Below, one piece after another: positions 35,200-47,590 of a stretch of 64,000 nucleotides of DNA. The notes under the pieces were generated by a model, which saw only the letters and a list, made by a program, of their open reading frames with translations, was not told the origin of the DNA and ran no database searches. The stretch is from Letharia columbiana. Taxonomy: Eukaryota; Ascomycota; Lecanoromycetes; Lecanorales; Parmeliaceae. The stretch lies in contig NW_023501040.1 of the NCBI RefSeq assembly GCF_014066305.1, forward strand, positions 620,001-684,000, in the 5' to 3' direction. The position numbers and the translations under genes were made by a program. Each line of letters opens with the position of its first letter. Position 1 is the stretch's first letter.

Positions 35200-38100
35200 A
35201 TGTCCAATGGCTCTACCCTTCCTGGCACCCTCTCGACACCCGCCCAAGCGTATCCTTCGCTTCAAGTCTCCGGCCAAGATGACACCACTGCCACAATTCC
35301 TCGGTCTGCCAGCTATACCCAGCTTCCTGCAGATGCCAAGGTAGACGCGACACCCGAGAGAGAGTCCAGTCTTTCACGAAGTTTCTCCGAGAACGTCTTG
35401 GTGAACATACAAGGGAATGTATCAAGTCAAAGCTCTGCAAAGAAGAGGTCAGAAGACGCTTCCAAGGCACGGAGGGGATCCTTGAGACGGCTAGGCTCAA
35501 GCAAACGGCAGAAGGATTCCGACACGCAATTTACTATATCTAAGTTCACCATTGGGCCTGACCCGTCTTCGGAAGACCTTGCAGAGGTATCGAAGGTTCG
35601 CAAGGACGGCACCACTCAAGGCACCGAGCGTAAGGCGCCTTCGGTCGCGGGATCGATCTCAAGCCTCGCTCGAAAGTCATGGATCAGTAAATCACGATCG
35701 CCTTCGCCCTCTCCAACCAAATCACGGCTCCGCAAGGAAACGGGGCCTGCAGCCGAATCAACACATCAAATCAATGGCTCGAGTCCTGCGGTTGATGTGA
35801 AGACATCTTCCTTGTCTGCTGCCGAAGTAAAGGATGACGCTCCAAACCTCCCTTCAAACATTCATGCTAAGGCAAGTCTGTCGCGGCGTAACAGCGTGCT
35901 CACGAGGTCAAGAAGACCGCTTAGCTCACTCTTGAGCAAAGCTTCCCCTTCCGAAATTCCTTCGGTCCCTCCCATTCCCAAGTCGTATTCGACGGACAGA
36001 CTGCCATTATCCAGCAAACAGTCGACGTCGAGCAAAACTCCTACTGTCCCGAGTTCATGGTCTTCCGAACGATTGCAGGGGTTGCCAGCAGAAACGCCGC
36101 GAAGGAAGGATGAGCTCTGGAGTGTGTTTCGAACTCTTGACGGAGAATACCAAAAGTGTGTTTATTGAGAATACTGAGTATCCAGGGTGATCTACTGACT
36201 TCGTGCCTAGATTTCAGTCTCGACCGAGTACTATGAAGACCGGTATTGTTCGGTCGGTCCTTCTGCCGTTCTTGAGGAATCATGCCGAACACCCTTCAAG
36301 TTCATCATTGAGGCCAGAAGATCTTGACCGTCGTACTTTCATCCTCAACAAATGGTGGACAGGCTTGTTGGAGATGCTGAATGGCAGACATGGCGAGTCA
36401 GTCTCTGGCAACGATAGACCTGCGATTTTGGAGGCTGTCACAGCACTTATGGCCAGACCAGAGTGGACTCTCCCACTTTCTTCTATCGCCACCAGACCAA
36501 CCAGGACGACTCGTACTTCATTGAAGTCTCAGTCTACAACTTCTTTGGGGTCAAACATATCGGACTTTTTGGCTGACTCTGTGCACCACAACGTGAGGAA
36601 TACGTTTACACAGAACCTGCTGGCTCAGATGGCATATGTAGTTGATAAGATGTCCACTCGCAATGTAGCCGCGAGTGTTGTGACCTTCTGTGGCAAGGCT
36701 ACAGCTTACGCTTTTTTCTACTGTGAAGGTATCGCCGAGATATTGGTGAGACTGTGGGCAATACCTTCAGAAACACTGCGACGCGTGCTAGCCGAGGGTA
36801 GCACACAAAAGCAGCCCGAAATAGATTCTGTATCCCACAGAGTCTGTACTGCGTATCCACAATGTCTGCATTCACTAAAATTGAAGGCTCTCCGACCCAT
36901 GATGAAGTATCTGCGCAGCAAGCCCCAGTCTCCATTGCCGATTGCTACTACTCTCATTCCGTGGCACGGTCCATGGGTCAGTAGATGGGCTGGCAAAGAT
37001 ACCGACCTTTTCTTCGTATTCACCAAATTTTATACAGATCTAGCCTGTCGTTTCCTCCCAGACCACCCGTCTCCAGAGGAAAGAATGGCTGCGCCTGCGT
37101 GGGTTTTGGTCCAGGCACAGATCCTTACAATCTTGGATGCTACTATGCAACAAATGAATAGTCAAACCTCTATCAGCCAAGTTGGTCCGTCCGTTACCTT
37201 CGACGATTTGCTCGGAGAGGCAGACGCCAACGCCACGATGCTGCCGGTTCCCACTCATGGCGTTGTTCGAACAATGGGTGAAAATCGCTTGATCATGCTT
37301 CTGAGGGAATGTTTATCAAGCTCAACCATCATAGCAGCCAAGTCTCGTTCCATCTTTGCACAGGCTTTCAGCAGCCTACTCGAAGTCGCCGCTCGACGGA
37401 CTTCTATGTACGATCACAACGCGTGCTTTACCCTTTGCGATTTTCTTGAGGAAGCCATACTCATTTTGCTACGATACCAGCAAGAGACCGATGCTGCAAT
37501 TGCCGTTGTTAACTGGTCTTTCTGGCTCGACGTATGCAGGCACATGCTGCAAAGCCAGAACAGCATGACTGAAGTCCGACTTTGTGCTTTTCTCTACAGT
37601 ATGTGGTCAGCAATCACGAGTGACGAGGCTAGGAGGCGCGAGGTATGTCTCGATTGGCTCTTAGCCGAGGACACCTTTCATGCAAATTTCAACCATTGGT
37701 GTCCAATGGTCAGAGCTTTTTACATGCGGCTCATTGTTTGGAAGATCGCAAGGCTGAATGGCAGCGGGTCTGATGTCAATATGTGAGTAATGGTCAAGCG
37801 GCTGCCTTTTCTCCCGAACTAAACATATTGCAGAGCCATACTGGGGGCCTTGGACCACCGCCTGCGTCAAGTCTATCGCATCTTTCTCTACATCCAAGAG
37901 AACGCCCAAAGAAAACATCTCGCAGCTCCTTCCACGGCACCATGCAGCCCAGCTCCAGGCCGATGCCTAGAGATCGTAAGAAACGACTCACAAATGGCTC
38001 CGGGTGGCTCGTTCCTCACATTCGATGCCATCTTATCATCTGCTTCGACTACAAAGACTAGTCCTTACCAGAGCCACAACGCACAAGAACTAGCTTCCCC

Positions 38101-38690
38101 CAGCAATGCAAGTCAGCCCCCCAAGGGCATTGAGGATACGAACAAGTCCCAAGACGGCGGTAAGAAACGATGGAACCTATTCAAGAGCATCATCCCTTCC
38201 AGCTCGCCCAAGGACCGTCCGAAAACAAGCTCAGCGAAAAGCACGCTAGCTGCGTCACAAAGCTCGCCACCACCTCGTCACGGATCCGCCGAAGGTTCGG
38301 CATCAAAGACTGCGATGAATGGAACTGCAGGACCGGCACCCTCTTACCGAACACTGTCCTTCAAGATCTCCCTCGAATGGATAGATCAAGACATCAACAA
38401 TCCTGCGGGTAGAGATCGACGGCTCTATCCGCCCAAGCTTCCCCTCCCAGCTCAACTCTCCCTACAGACTCGTCAATCCGAGGACACCCGGGACAACAGC
38501 CCCCTCGAGCCTTTGGGGGTGACGGCCGGACCGAGCAAGTATGCCGGGAGAGCACTTGCCGAGTGGGCTATCCTGATCACCGAATGCCAAAACTTCTTTG
38601 AGAGGCGCAAGGCTGAGGGGGGTCCCTTCGTACCAGCTGGTAGAGACGCCGACGCTCGGTGTTGATCCTTTCCGCAAGGTCCATGTGTGA
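35200..38690 (+). CDS. DUF1765 (UPF0592) family protein, frameshifted near the C-terminus
   Basis: Exons 35200-36155, 36211-37782 and 37834-38665 give an open protein of 1119 aa as sequenced. The first 320 residues are Ser/Lys/Arg-rich and disordered. The DUF1765 core starts near KTGIVRSVLLPFLRNH and runs through WHGPWVSRWAGKDTDLFF, LSSSTIIAAKSRSIFAQAF and FHANFNHWCPMVRAFYMRLIVWK. After EWAILITECQNFFERRKAEG the frame reads GPFVPAGRDADARC and stops at 38665. Dropping one G from the G6 run at 38617-38622 instead yields VPSYQLVETPTLGVDPFRKV, which looks like the conserved end of the family and stops at 38690. Relatives in fission yeast and other fungi act in cell shape and membrane-associated processes; the molecular function is unknown. 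Confidence 0.85.
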
Positions 38691-39454
38691 GGAGGTGCGA
38701 GACTTGGGAACGTGAGGGAGTGCATCATTACTGTCGAATTGGCTTGTACAAGTGCTTTTTTAGGAAACCCGAGCACGGCTTTTTTGATTCGGGCCAGTGA
38801 CCCTTTGGGTTTCTCGGTTTACGCACAGCATTCTGATCGCATTGGGCCTTTTGGATATGTCACGCAGGAAATGACAGTGCGGCTGATGCATGCATGCGAC
38901 GAGCAGCGTTTTCATTCTTTGGGATACCCATTGCATTATTGTTTTGCATAGACGATCACTCATTTCGGGGTTGGGGATAGCGCCGCTGGACGGCATTACT
39001 TGTGACGCACTCGTCTACGCAAAAGCCATGCCCGTGATCGAACAGCCGTTTCCCAATGATATCAACTGCCCAAGCGCCCGCTTCAAGGCAGCTAGCTGTA
39101 AGAGTACATGCCCATGTCCACCCGTATGCCAGTACAAGTCCATTCCGCTTCACGGTTCGCCAGCTTTTGACCCATGCCGACGGGTCGAACATCGACCCTT
39201 TTGCACAGAGCCCAATGATGACAAGCCGGCCGATGGATTACGTGCCAACGCCTGAGCGAGCACCGAAAGGAAAGAAACCCTGGAGGAAACGCGCCGCGAA
39301 GAGGTATCGATATCCTGAGCCAACATGCCACATGCACATATGCTATGACACCCGCAATGCAAAATACCCTTTTCCCCAAGCCGTGTACGTGGATGCTGCA
39401 AGAAAAGTGTACCGATCAAGGTGATCGGGAACCAACGCTGGCTCGCTCGCTCCC
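38691..39454. other. convergent intergenic region
   Basis: 764 nt between converging genes; overlapping frames on both strands, none conserved. Confidence 0.5.
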
Positions 39455-41019
39455 TCAGCCCCAAACAGAGGCCTGAAGGGACTTGTTATTGGTATTGCCC
39501 CAAACGCCGCTGCCAGTGCCCCACGCCATGCCAGCGTCCTTGTTGCCGCTCGACGTCGGGTTCGAAGCCGCGGATGTGGATCGCTCGTTTCCGTTATTAG
39601 ATATAGGATTAAGATTGTCATGGTTCTGCGCGAAGCTGAAGCCCAATGGAGAAGGGGAGGGGGTGGTCGAACGCTTGTTGTTGAGGCTTGGGTTGGTCGC
39701 TTGGCTTTGAGAGGGACGAGTACCGATAGGTGCTACACCGCTAGGGGCTGAGCCTTTGGCTTGACGGGGAGGGGAGCCGCCGGGGGAGGAGGTGGAGGTT
39801 CGGCTCGACTGCTGGGCGGCGCTTTCGAAGAGGCTAAAGCTCTGGCTTGGAGGGTTGGATGCTGGGGAGGATGTGCTGTCGCCGCGAGAGCGCTGCTGTT
39901 GCTGAGGCTTTGGAGATGGGCCGGTTGCTGCAGCTTGTTGACTCTGATCGTTGGCGTTCAATTGGCCCCCGGCTTCAGCGATCGCAGATTGTGCCTGGTT
40001 TTGGCCCATGGTGTACGAGTCATATGTGCGAGGCGACGGTCCGCGGCCACCAGCACTTGTGTTGCCTGATGTTGGATTGGATGGACGAGGCGTGTGGCTC
40101 TCGTCGCCAAAGCTGCCGCCTTCGAGATACTGGTTGTTCTCGTTGCCGTATAGAGCACGATGCTGACGGGCGATGAGTTCCCGGCGATCCTCCTCGTTCA
40201 TGGTATTGGGGCTGATTGCGCGGTCGGATTTGCCCTGCGTGGAGACATCTACCACAATATCTGATCATCAGCAAAAGCTACACTGCAGCATGGAACAATT
40301 AAGCCTACTTCTGTTGTACTGCTGCTCCTGATGATAATTGCGTAGTTCGCGCTCACGTTGCGCGGCCATGCGGCGCTTGGCTTGCAGCATCTGCTCTGCT
40401 TCATTTGGTCTTGGCTGGTGTCGCTGGTTTGCGTAGAAATTTTGAAGGTTCGAGCTAGACTGAGGGCGGATCTGATCGAAATCGCCGATAGAGTGGTGTC
40501 GCTGGGGAATTCCGCCCATACGAGGGTCTGTAACATGCGGTCAGAAAATCCGAGTCCATGGGGAATAATGCTTTACGCACCGAAATCGGAGAAGGCTCGT
40601 GGACCTCCCATCATGGGCATGGAGTCTCGTCTCGAGGGTGGGCTGAAGAGCTTTCCGCTCTTGCTGAGGTTGTCGAGGGCGCGATTGACTTCTGTAAGTA
40701 CGTCAGTAACAGTCCAGAGCAAATTGTAGTCCATTTGGATGCTTGAGACTCAATTTCGCGCTTGCTAAAATAGCAGCGCACGAAGGCCCGCGCAGAATGA
40801 ACAAGGTAGAATGCTCAGGGACATACCTTCTATTTGAATGTCGAATGCAGCCACATCCTCGTGTTGCAAGGCCGAACTCGTCCCTGTACATCCATGAGCT
40901 TCTGTCCGTGGACCGAGTGTTTATTCAAGAGGCCTACCTGCCCGCGAAGGAGGTGGAGGTTGCTCCCATGATGCTTGTTGTGCCGGTATTTGCCACGATT
41001 GCGCTTCGTAGTATGACAT
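39455..41019 (-). CDS. Conserved Gln/Ser/Pro-rich protein of unknown function
   Basis: Five exons (41019-40938, 40883-40827, 40691-40581, 40527-40309, 40260-39455) join in phase to 424 aa. The N-terminus MSYYEAQSWQ, the segment FDIQIEEVNRALDNLSKSGKLF and the basic helix MLQAKRRMAAQRERELRNYH look conserved; NEEDRRELIARQHRALYG is a second such patch. The rest is low-complexity Ser/Pro/Gln/Asn, ending in a Trp/Gly motif (GMAWG...GVWG...ASVWG). I know similar unnamed proteins in other Pezizomycotina but no function. A cytoplasmic RNA-granule type protein would fit the composition, which is inference only. Confidence 0.75.
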
Positions 41020-42774
41020 GTTGACCGTATATTGGAGCTTTGTTTTTACGAATGTCTCAGATCCGTAGGCGAGGAAGGATGGGACGGAGTGAAGACTATG
41101 AATGGAAGACAGACAGATTAGCACACGGACGATCAATGTTTCCAATTCGCTGGTTGAGCATTGATGTACATGTCTCGTTTTGCTCCCACCAACATAACGC
41201 TGGAAAGCCGTTTAAATTTTTTTTCTTCTCCTTCGGGGTCTTGGCAAACATTGATACTTACAGAAGAGAGAAGAGTCCTGGTGGTGCCTATTCCCTTCAG
41301 ATACGGCACGCAGACAATAATGAGACAGGTGGCATCCAGTGCAAGAGGAAGGGAAAAAAAGAAGGAATCAAAAAAAGGTACGGAAGAGAAAAACATTTAC
41401 ATGAGGGAAGATTGATTTTCTGGGACCGTTAGGAAGTTAAATTGCAGCACGCTTGTCTCCGGTGGGGTTGGATTTTGTCCTTTTTTACTTTTTGGCAAAT
41501 TGATAGGGAGAGTAAAGTAGTATTCAAGGGTGGGCAGGCAGGGTAGGTAGCGGTAGGGGAGGGGGGAGTACTATACGGTACTTCATATCTTGCTCTCTCA
41601 TTTCCTGAAGATAGTGATAGGTATAATAATATAATATAACGGTTGGCTCACTTCTTCACGTCATGAATTGTTGATTGCGCTCCATGGAAAGAATTGCCAT
41701 GTGCTGTTTGTCCTGTGGCTGCGTGCTTGAGAGAAATGGCTGCGTGCTTGAGAGCTATCTCGAGCGTCTTATCACATACACATTCACATTCACATTCATA
41801 TCCACTTAATCCCCCCCTTTTGTTAAGAGTAGACCTTGGTCAAAGGGTGCCCCCCACCACACCTGTTTCACATAAACATTCGGGCCTTACTCTAATCATA
41901 ACAACACCCTTATTTCCATGTGACTGTGAGCTACCCGTATGGAGTACCATGAATCTGATTCGACCACGCGGCTATGAAACGATGGGAAACCGCAACATGA
42001 TGACCTATATGCGCCTCGTGCATGTGCAAAGTGTGGCACGCTGGTGGCTGGAGAGATGGCCCTGCTTCAAGCTTCTACTTGGGAAGGCATCGTGCTTCCA
42101 GCCAAAGAGTCAACCCGTCAGGCATTTCCCACCAAAATTAATATTCTTGAGCGCTGCTCTCCTTAAATGTGGGTACATTCATCCTCAACAAACCGAAATA
42201 ATGTACCTCGCCATGGATGTACTTCCAACATGGCAATTGACAGGAAAGTTTCTCCTTCTCGTTGTCAGGACAAGCAACGGTTTGGGAAGCATAATCACAA
42301 CCTCCCTCACAGCTGCCGCTATCTCTGGCAACTTATCGTCGAAGAAGTTATCTTTACTTGAAAGCACAAAGTAATTTGTGTGCTCCACTCGTAAGGTAAC
42401 GGGTCCGGCCACACGAGAAAAGAGTCGTGGCCGGTAGCCTTCACTGACCTTGTGTTACTTCATCGGAGTTGAGAATCCACAACTGCTGTTACTCAATGCC
42501 ACTCGGTGTAGAGAGGAAACACATCAGCGTGTAGGTGATTGCAACGAAAGCTTTAGTGAGATCAGAGCTCAGTCAAGTGTATACTACGAACGACAGGTCT
42601 CGCGATACGATTTGCAAGATTGGATCCTGCAATTGAAGATGACGTTATCCCCCACTATAAGAAATAGAAGCCCCGCAAGCTGCACATCAACTATACAACT
42701 ATCAATCACCCCAAGTCAGAAACTACACCAGTCACAATCAGCCCATCAACGGTACTAGCACATCAAAAGTCACA
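41020..42774. other. 1.75 kb divergent region upstream of sod1
   Basis: Holds the promoters of sod1 and of the Gln-rich gene. There is a ggtag-type simple sequence at about 41530-41560 and a cacatt repeat at 41770-41795. The frame at 41694-42374 is open but its composition is not protein-like. Confidence 0.5.
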
Positions 42775-43592
42775 ATGGTCAAAGCAGGTACGCTTGCCTA
42801 GAGAGCCTTCCATCTACCTCACTCCATGCGTTTGAGCAAGTTTGAGCCGCTGCGCTTGTCATCCCACCAGTCATACCCTTCTAATACCATCGGTACCATC
42901 AAAACACCTGCATCACCTTCAATCTTGCATCATCTCCTATCCTCTCAAGATCTACCAACCCTTTCAACTCATTCCGCCACGTCCGGCGCGCTTTCCCCTC
43001 CCCTTTCTCACTCACTCCGCTCCTCCGCGAATCCCAGCTAACCACCATCTCCCCACGCAGTCGCAGTCCTCCGCGGTGACTCCAAGGTCGGCGGCACCGT
43101 CACCTTCGAGCAATCGTCCGAGTCCTCCCCGACGACCATCTCCTACGACATCAGCGGCCACGACGCCTCGGCCGAGCGCGGCATGCACATCCACCAATTC
43201 GGTGACAACACCAACGGCTGCACAAGCGCTGGACCCCACTGTAACTACCACCCCCCCCATCCCCCTTTTCAATCCATGAACGCCTCACTGACCTCACCCC
43301 CCTCTTTTTCCCTTACCCAGTCAACCCGTTCTCCAAAACCCACGGCGCCCCCTCCGACAGCGAACGCCACGTCGGCGACCTCGGCAACTTCAAAACCGAC
43401 GGCCAGGGCAACGCCAAGGGGTCCGTCACGGACGAGCTGATCAAGCTGATCGGACCGGAGAGCGTCCTGGGCCGGACGATCGTCGTGCATGCCGGCACGG
43501 ATGACCTGGGCAAGGGCGGACACGAGCAGAGTAAGGCTACGGGCAACGCGGGTGCCCGTCCCGCTTGCGGTGTCATTGGCATCGCGCAGTAG
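42775..43592 (+). CDS. sod1: Cu/Zn superoxide dismutase
   Basis: Exons 42775-42787, 43061-43240 and 43321-43592 give 154 aa, the standard length. The enzyme dismutates superoxide in the cytosol and intermembrane space. Metal ligands are visible in HIHQFGD and in the HFNP stretch formed across the second splice, then in [11 protein letters not shown]. The disulphide Cys pair (NGCTSAGPH and [11 protein letters not shown]) and the active-site Arg ([10 protein letters not shown]) are present. The first intron is 273 nt, long for this genome, and follows a 13-nt coding exon. Coding parts have high G+C at third positions, as expected of a highly expressed gene. The gene converges with snd1, leaving 240 nt between stops. 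Confidence 0.96.
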
Positions 43593-43832
43593 ATAGGGCA
43601 GTGCGCTGAGAACGGTGGGATGGGGAATGAGAGGTGGTGATGCGTGATGCATGATGGGGGATGAGGGCTGTGTAGACGACGAGGACAAAAAGCTTCGCAA
43701 GTACGGGAAAAGGTCTCGAACGACATCTGCATTGCTTGAATATCATTTCCAACCCTGGCTACTCTCTCTCCCTCCCCCAATCCGCCCGGTTCCCCAACTG
43801 CAACCTCGAAGCCACGTCCCCAAGTCGGGCTC

Positions 43833-46587
43833 CTAGTCCTCCGTCAAGTCCCCATACTCCCAGATACCCAGCCTCTCCCCCTTCGCCTCCTCCTCCTTCA
43901 CCATCAGCCCTTCCACAATCTTCCCCCTCGCCTTCTCCCAGCCCTTCAACTTCCTCGACACCATCGCCGCCCCCTCCGCCACGACCTCCGCGTTCACGCT
44001 CGCCTCCTCCCCGCCCTCCGACTCGGCATCGAACAGCGTGGTCCACAGCGTGCCGTCCTTCTCCTCAAAGTCCACGCTGGCCACGAGCTGTTTCTCACCC
44101 GTGACCTGCTGCAGGAACTTGACCGCGTCGGCCATGTACTCTGCGCTCGTCGGGAACTGCAGGAACGATAAGGCCGCGTCCAACGCTTGGGCCTTGAGTT
44201 TGCCGAGGGAGAATTGCGGTTGGCTCATCGGTCTCAACTCGCTCCACGGCAGGGTCTCGCTGTTGCCGTAGTCGAGGAAGATGACATCCGCCTTTTTGGC
44301 CTCGCGGTCATTCCGTCTGATGCGTGCACGGTACCATTCGCCGTCTTCGGAAAACCGTGCCGCTACGAGGTCGCCCGCTTTGGGTGGATTTGGGAGGGAC
44401 TTTTCGGAGGAGGGAGGGGAGCGATGATAGTTAGCGAAGGTAGTCATGAGGCCCGTGAGTGCGGCGGATGTCGTTGGTCCGATGAGTTGAAGCTTTAGGT
44501 GGGCGGTTGTGGGGTCGATATGAGTGACAACGACATCACGGTAGTCTTTCTTGACCGGTGCGGAAGATTCGATGTGGCCATTGGTAGTAGCTCCATTGAG
44601 ATTGGGGTCATCTACCCCGTCTTCGATAGAGGGATCGTAGTCCTTCCATATGCCCTTCTTAGCCGCTTTTGCTTTCTCTTCGGCTGCGAAGAGCTCGCCG
44701 CCATGCTCAGACTGCTCGGCAGAGTATGTGTGAACAGTAGCGAAACCTTCTTCGAGAAGGAGTTTGGCGAAGTTTTCACGGTTTATGTAAAGAGTGCCGA
44801 TGAAAGCACCTATTTTGTCTGTAGCCTCGACATCAATCTCGACGTCTCGTTGAAGGCAACGTCGATTGGCAAAGTCATGAGCCTCCTGTCCGAATGGTTC
44901 GGATTTTTCGTTTGCATTGCGGGCTGAACGCGGAGCTCGAATGCCAGAGAGTACGAATGTGAGTTTGGCGTTTTCTCGGGGAACGAGTATTGTGAATCTA
45001 GAGCCGCCTTTGACGAAATCGACAATTGCTGGGATTTTCTTCTGGCGTTGGAGGACCGACGATTGAATTTTCGCTTTTTGCAGGCTTTCTGAGTAGTCTT
45101 GATACGCTTTGGCGGCAGGAGGTCTCGGGGACCACATTCCTTTCTCTCCTTTTTGGGCAGCTTCTTCTGCGGTCAGAAGCTCGTCATAAGCTGGGCTTCG
45201 ATCCTCTTTATAACACGTTAGCAAACGTGTTAGGAACGCATAGCACAATGCTTACCATCGTCTCGTCGATGCCGGATCACAGAAGCATAGCCAGCTTCGA
45301 CCAGCTGTAAAGCCATATTTCTATTGTTGATCATGATAGTGACTACATCTCGCTCTTCGAAACCCTCGGTTGCGGCCTTCTGGCCATCGACGGTGACACG
45401 CACGTGTTTGCCAATCAGCTTTTTCCTCAAGAACTCTTTGGCCTCCGCTTGGAAGGGTGCTTGCTTCGCATCTGTAGGCTTCGGTTGCCGAATGCTACTT
45501 AAGCTTACTCGCTTTTCGTCCCCCGATTTGTCTCTTAAGTAGACAGTATCCGCTGTTTGTATGCGGGTAACCGTAGCGTCCGCTTCACTGGCTCCCTGCA
45601 TACTGTTGGCAAGTCCTTGGAAAAGCCCAATCCTCTTGTCTTTTGCTTGCTTCTCAGCCTGCCGAAGGACAGACATTTGGCCGCCAAGCATTGTTGAATG
45701 GAAGTCGGTGCAACGTGCTAATCCAGCCTCGAGCAGAAATTTGGCGATGCTGCCGTTTGGGTGCTTCACTGTGCAGACCAGTGTGCCTTGTGGGCTCAAT
45801 CCTAGAACATCGACCTGTACGGTCCTCTGTAGTAGTCTTGACTCGACAAATTCATGTGCCTCTGGACCAAAAGGTTCGGCTACTTGTTCTTTGCCATCAG
45901 ATGGGTTTGTTCGCTTAGTCGCTGGTGCTCTTATACCGGCCACGAGCACCATTGTCTGGACATGCTTTTTAGAAGACAAGTATAGCCGCACAATCATTCG
46001 ATCGCCAGTCAAGACACGTTCAACGATGCCCTCTATTGGCTTGTCTTTGTATTGCTCAACAAAGCCTTTCGGGTCGGCGATCTCATTGGCGTTCTCTATA
46101 TTCCCTCCAGTGGACGCCCAAATCCCTTTCGAACTAGCCTTAGCGCTCGCTTCGGCAAGCTCCAGCTTCTCGAGGAGAGCCTTGGAGGCTTCAGATTCAT
46201 CTTTGCGACCAGCATCCTCCCTCAGCTTCACCCAGCCTTCTGCGGCTGCTGCATCAGGCAACGACTGTCCGGTCTGGAGGTAGACGGTACCGTAATCCCG
46301 CTTGGCTCCTGTTGGGATGCTATAGAGGATAGTGAATTGTATGACTTTACCTACCGTCATGCGACGGAGGTAGTCTCTGGAGTGAAATGCAAACGGCTGC
46401 AGCAAAATTCAACGGCTGCTACACCATGACACCACATTTGCCTTACCTCATCTCCTTCTCTCTTAAGCCTTGGTGCGCTGACATATGCTAGACTCAGCGT
46501 TCTCTCCTGGGCAGGATTGTTGACGCTAGCTAATATAAGAGTGTCCCCTGACAGTACACTCTTGACTTTTGCTTGGTTAATTGGCAT
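43833..46587 (-). CDS. snd1: Tudor-SN (staphylococcal nuclease domain-containing protein 1)
   Basis: Three exons (46587-46447, 46396-45256, 45205-43833) give 884 aa. Four tandem staphylococcal-nuclease-like domains occupy roughly residues 1-160, 170-320, 330-480 and 490-640. Each has the alternating pattern seen in VKSVLSGDTLIL or GIVERVLTGDRMIVRLYL and a FGxEA(H/K) motif. A Tudor domain interrupts a fifth SN fold (AGDLVAARFSEDGEWYRARI near 720, IFLDYGNSE). The protein binds RNA and is implicated in RNA decay, splicing and stress granules; nuclease activity varies among relatives. Both introns are exactly 50 nt. The start MPINQAKVKSVLSGDT is the usual Tudor-SN N-terminus. It diverges from the isochorismatase gene with 1.0 kb between them. 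Confidence 0.94.
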
Positions 46588-47590
46588 GGCGACTTTTTAA
46601 ATATATCCGTGTGTGATACCCTAAAACTTTTCTTTTGAAGGATGAATGAACTCGTGTACTGTCGGTGAATTAAGTTAGCTACTGGCTTAAATATTCTAGA
46701 CATTCATAGCCTTAGAGCTCTTGACAAGGAGTGAGAACGGTTCATTAGATGGAAGGAATTTCATCTGCAAGAAAAGTCTGGCAAACATGACGAAAAGCAA
46801 ATCAAATCTTTCGATATAAAAATGTTTGGGCTAATCTAGAGAGGCACGAGACACTTTGTACCTGGTGATTAACAGTGTATTATTTGTTCATACACTTACC
46901 AGACAATTCTGTGACCAATTCAACTCTAACGCTGCTTGTATTGGAATTCTGAGCTGAGTCTATGCAAAGTTGGTGTCCAACAAAGTTTCTTTCAAAGGCA
47001 ATGTTGATGCAGCACAAGAAAAATCGACGACAAAACTTGTGCGGAATTATCCGTCAGCTGTGGCGTCGCAAAGCTTTGCGACGCCACGCTGCCACAGTGA
47101 TTGACATATATGCAACTTCTACCATACCATTGCTCCTTCCCATGCCAGTCGGAGCCTCTCCCCTCCTTGGCTCTTATCCGCTGAGATGTCTAATCTGTTG
47201 ACATTCTTTGATCATGGTTGACCCTAACCCATGTGCAAGATATCAGCTCTGCTTTCTTTCTGTCAGTCATCCAGTCCATAAGTGCGTGCCGTTTGTGAAC
47301 GAAGTTGGAACCAGGCCAGCTCTGAGCTCTTCCTATCAGCCTCAACCACAATAGCGAGGCTTAGTGTTGAGCAAAGCTTGAAAGTTGCAGCTTCAGACCA
47401 TGGGCCGGAATGCCTATTACCACGTGAATTTTCTTATCGTACTGCGGGGTAATATGGGGAGTATTACATGGTGATCGTCTCATATTTCATGCCTGCGGGC
47501 ATCTGTCTCTATTGCTTACTTCAATGCTTCGGTTTCTATCCTATTCATTACGCCAGCTCATCGGCTTTATTCCCAATTGGAAAGTTCAAG
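46588..47590. promoter_or_regulatory. divergent region, snd1 / isochorismatase gene
   Basis: 1 kb between the start codons. Its outstanding feature is the perfect 28-bp palindrome at 47060-47087. Confidence 0.5.
47060..47087. repeat. perfect 28-bp palindrome
   Basis: gtggcgtcgcaaag is followed at once by its exact reverse complement, with no spacer. The outer ctgtggc (47058-47064) and gccacag (47091-47097) allow a second, overlapping pairing. It lies about 470 nt upstream of snd1 and 500 nt upstream of the isochorismatase gene. Confidence 0.9.

Noticed and set aside
41694..42374. 226-codon plus-strand ORF upstream of sod1
   Set aside because: Open by chance: composition is not protein-like, and it contains simple repeats and no motif.
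43012..43272. Long frames antisense to sod1, snd1 and other GC-rich exons
   Set aside because: Shadows of GC-rich coding sequence; the sense frames carry clear families.
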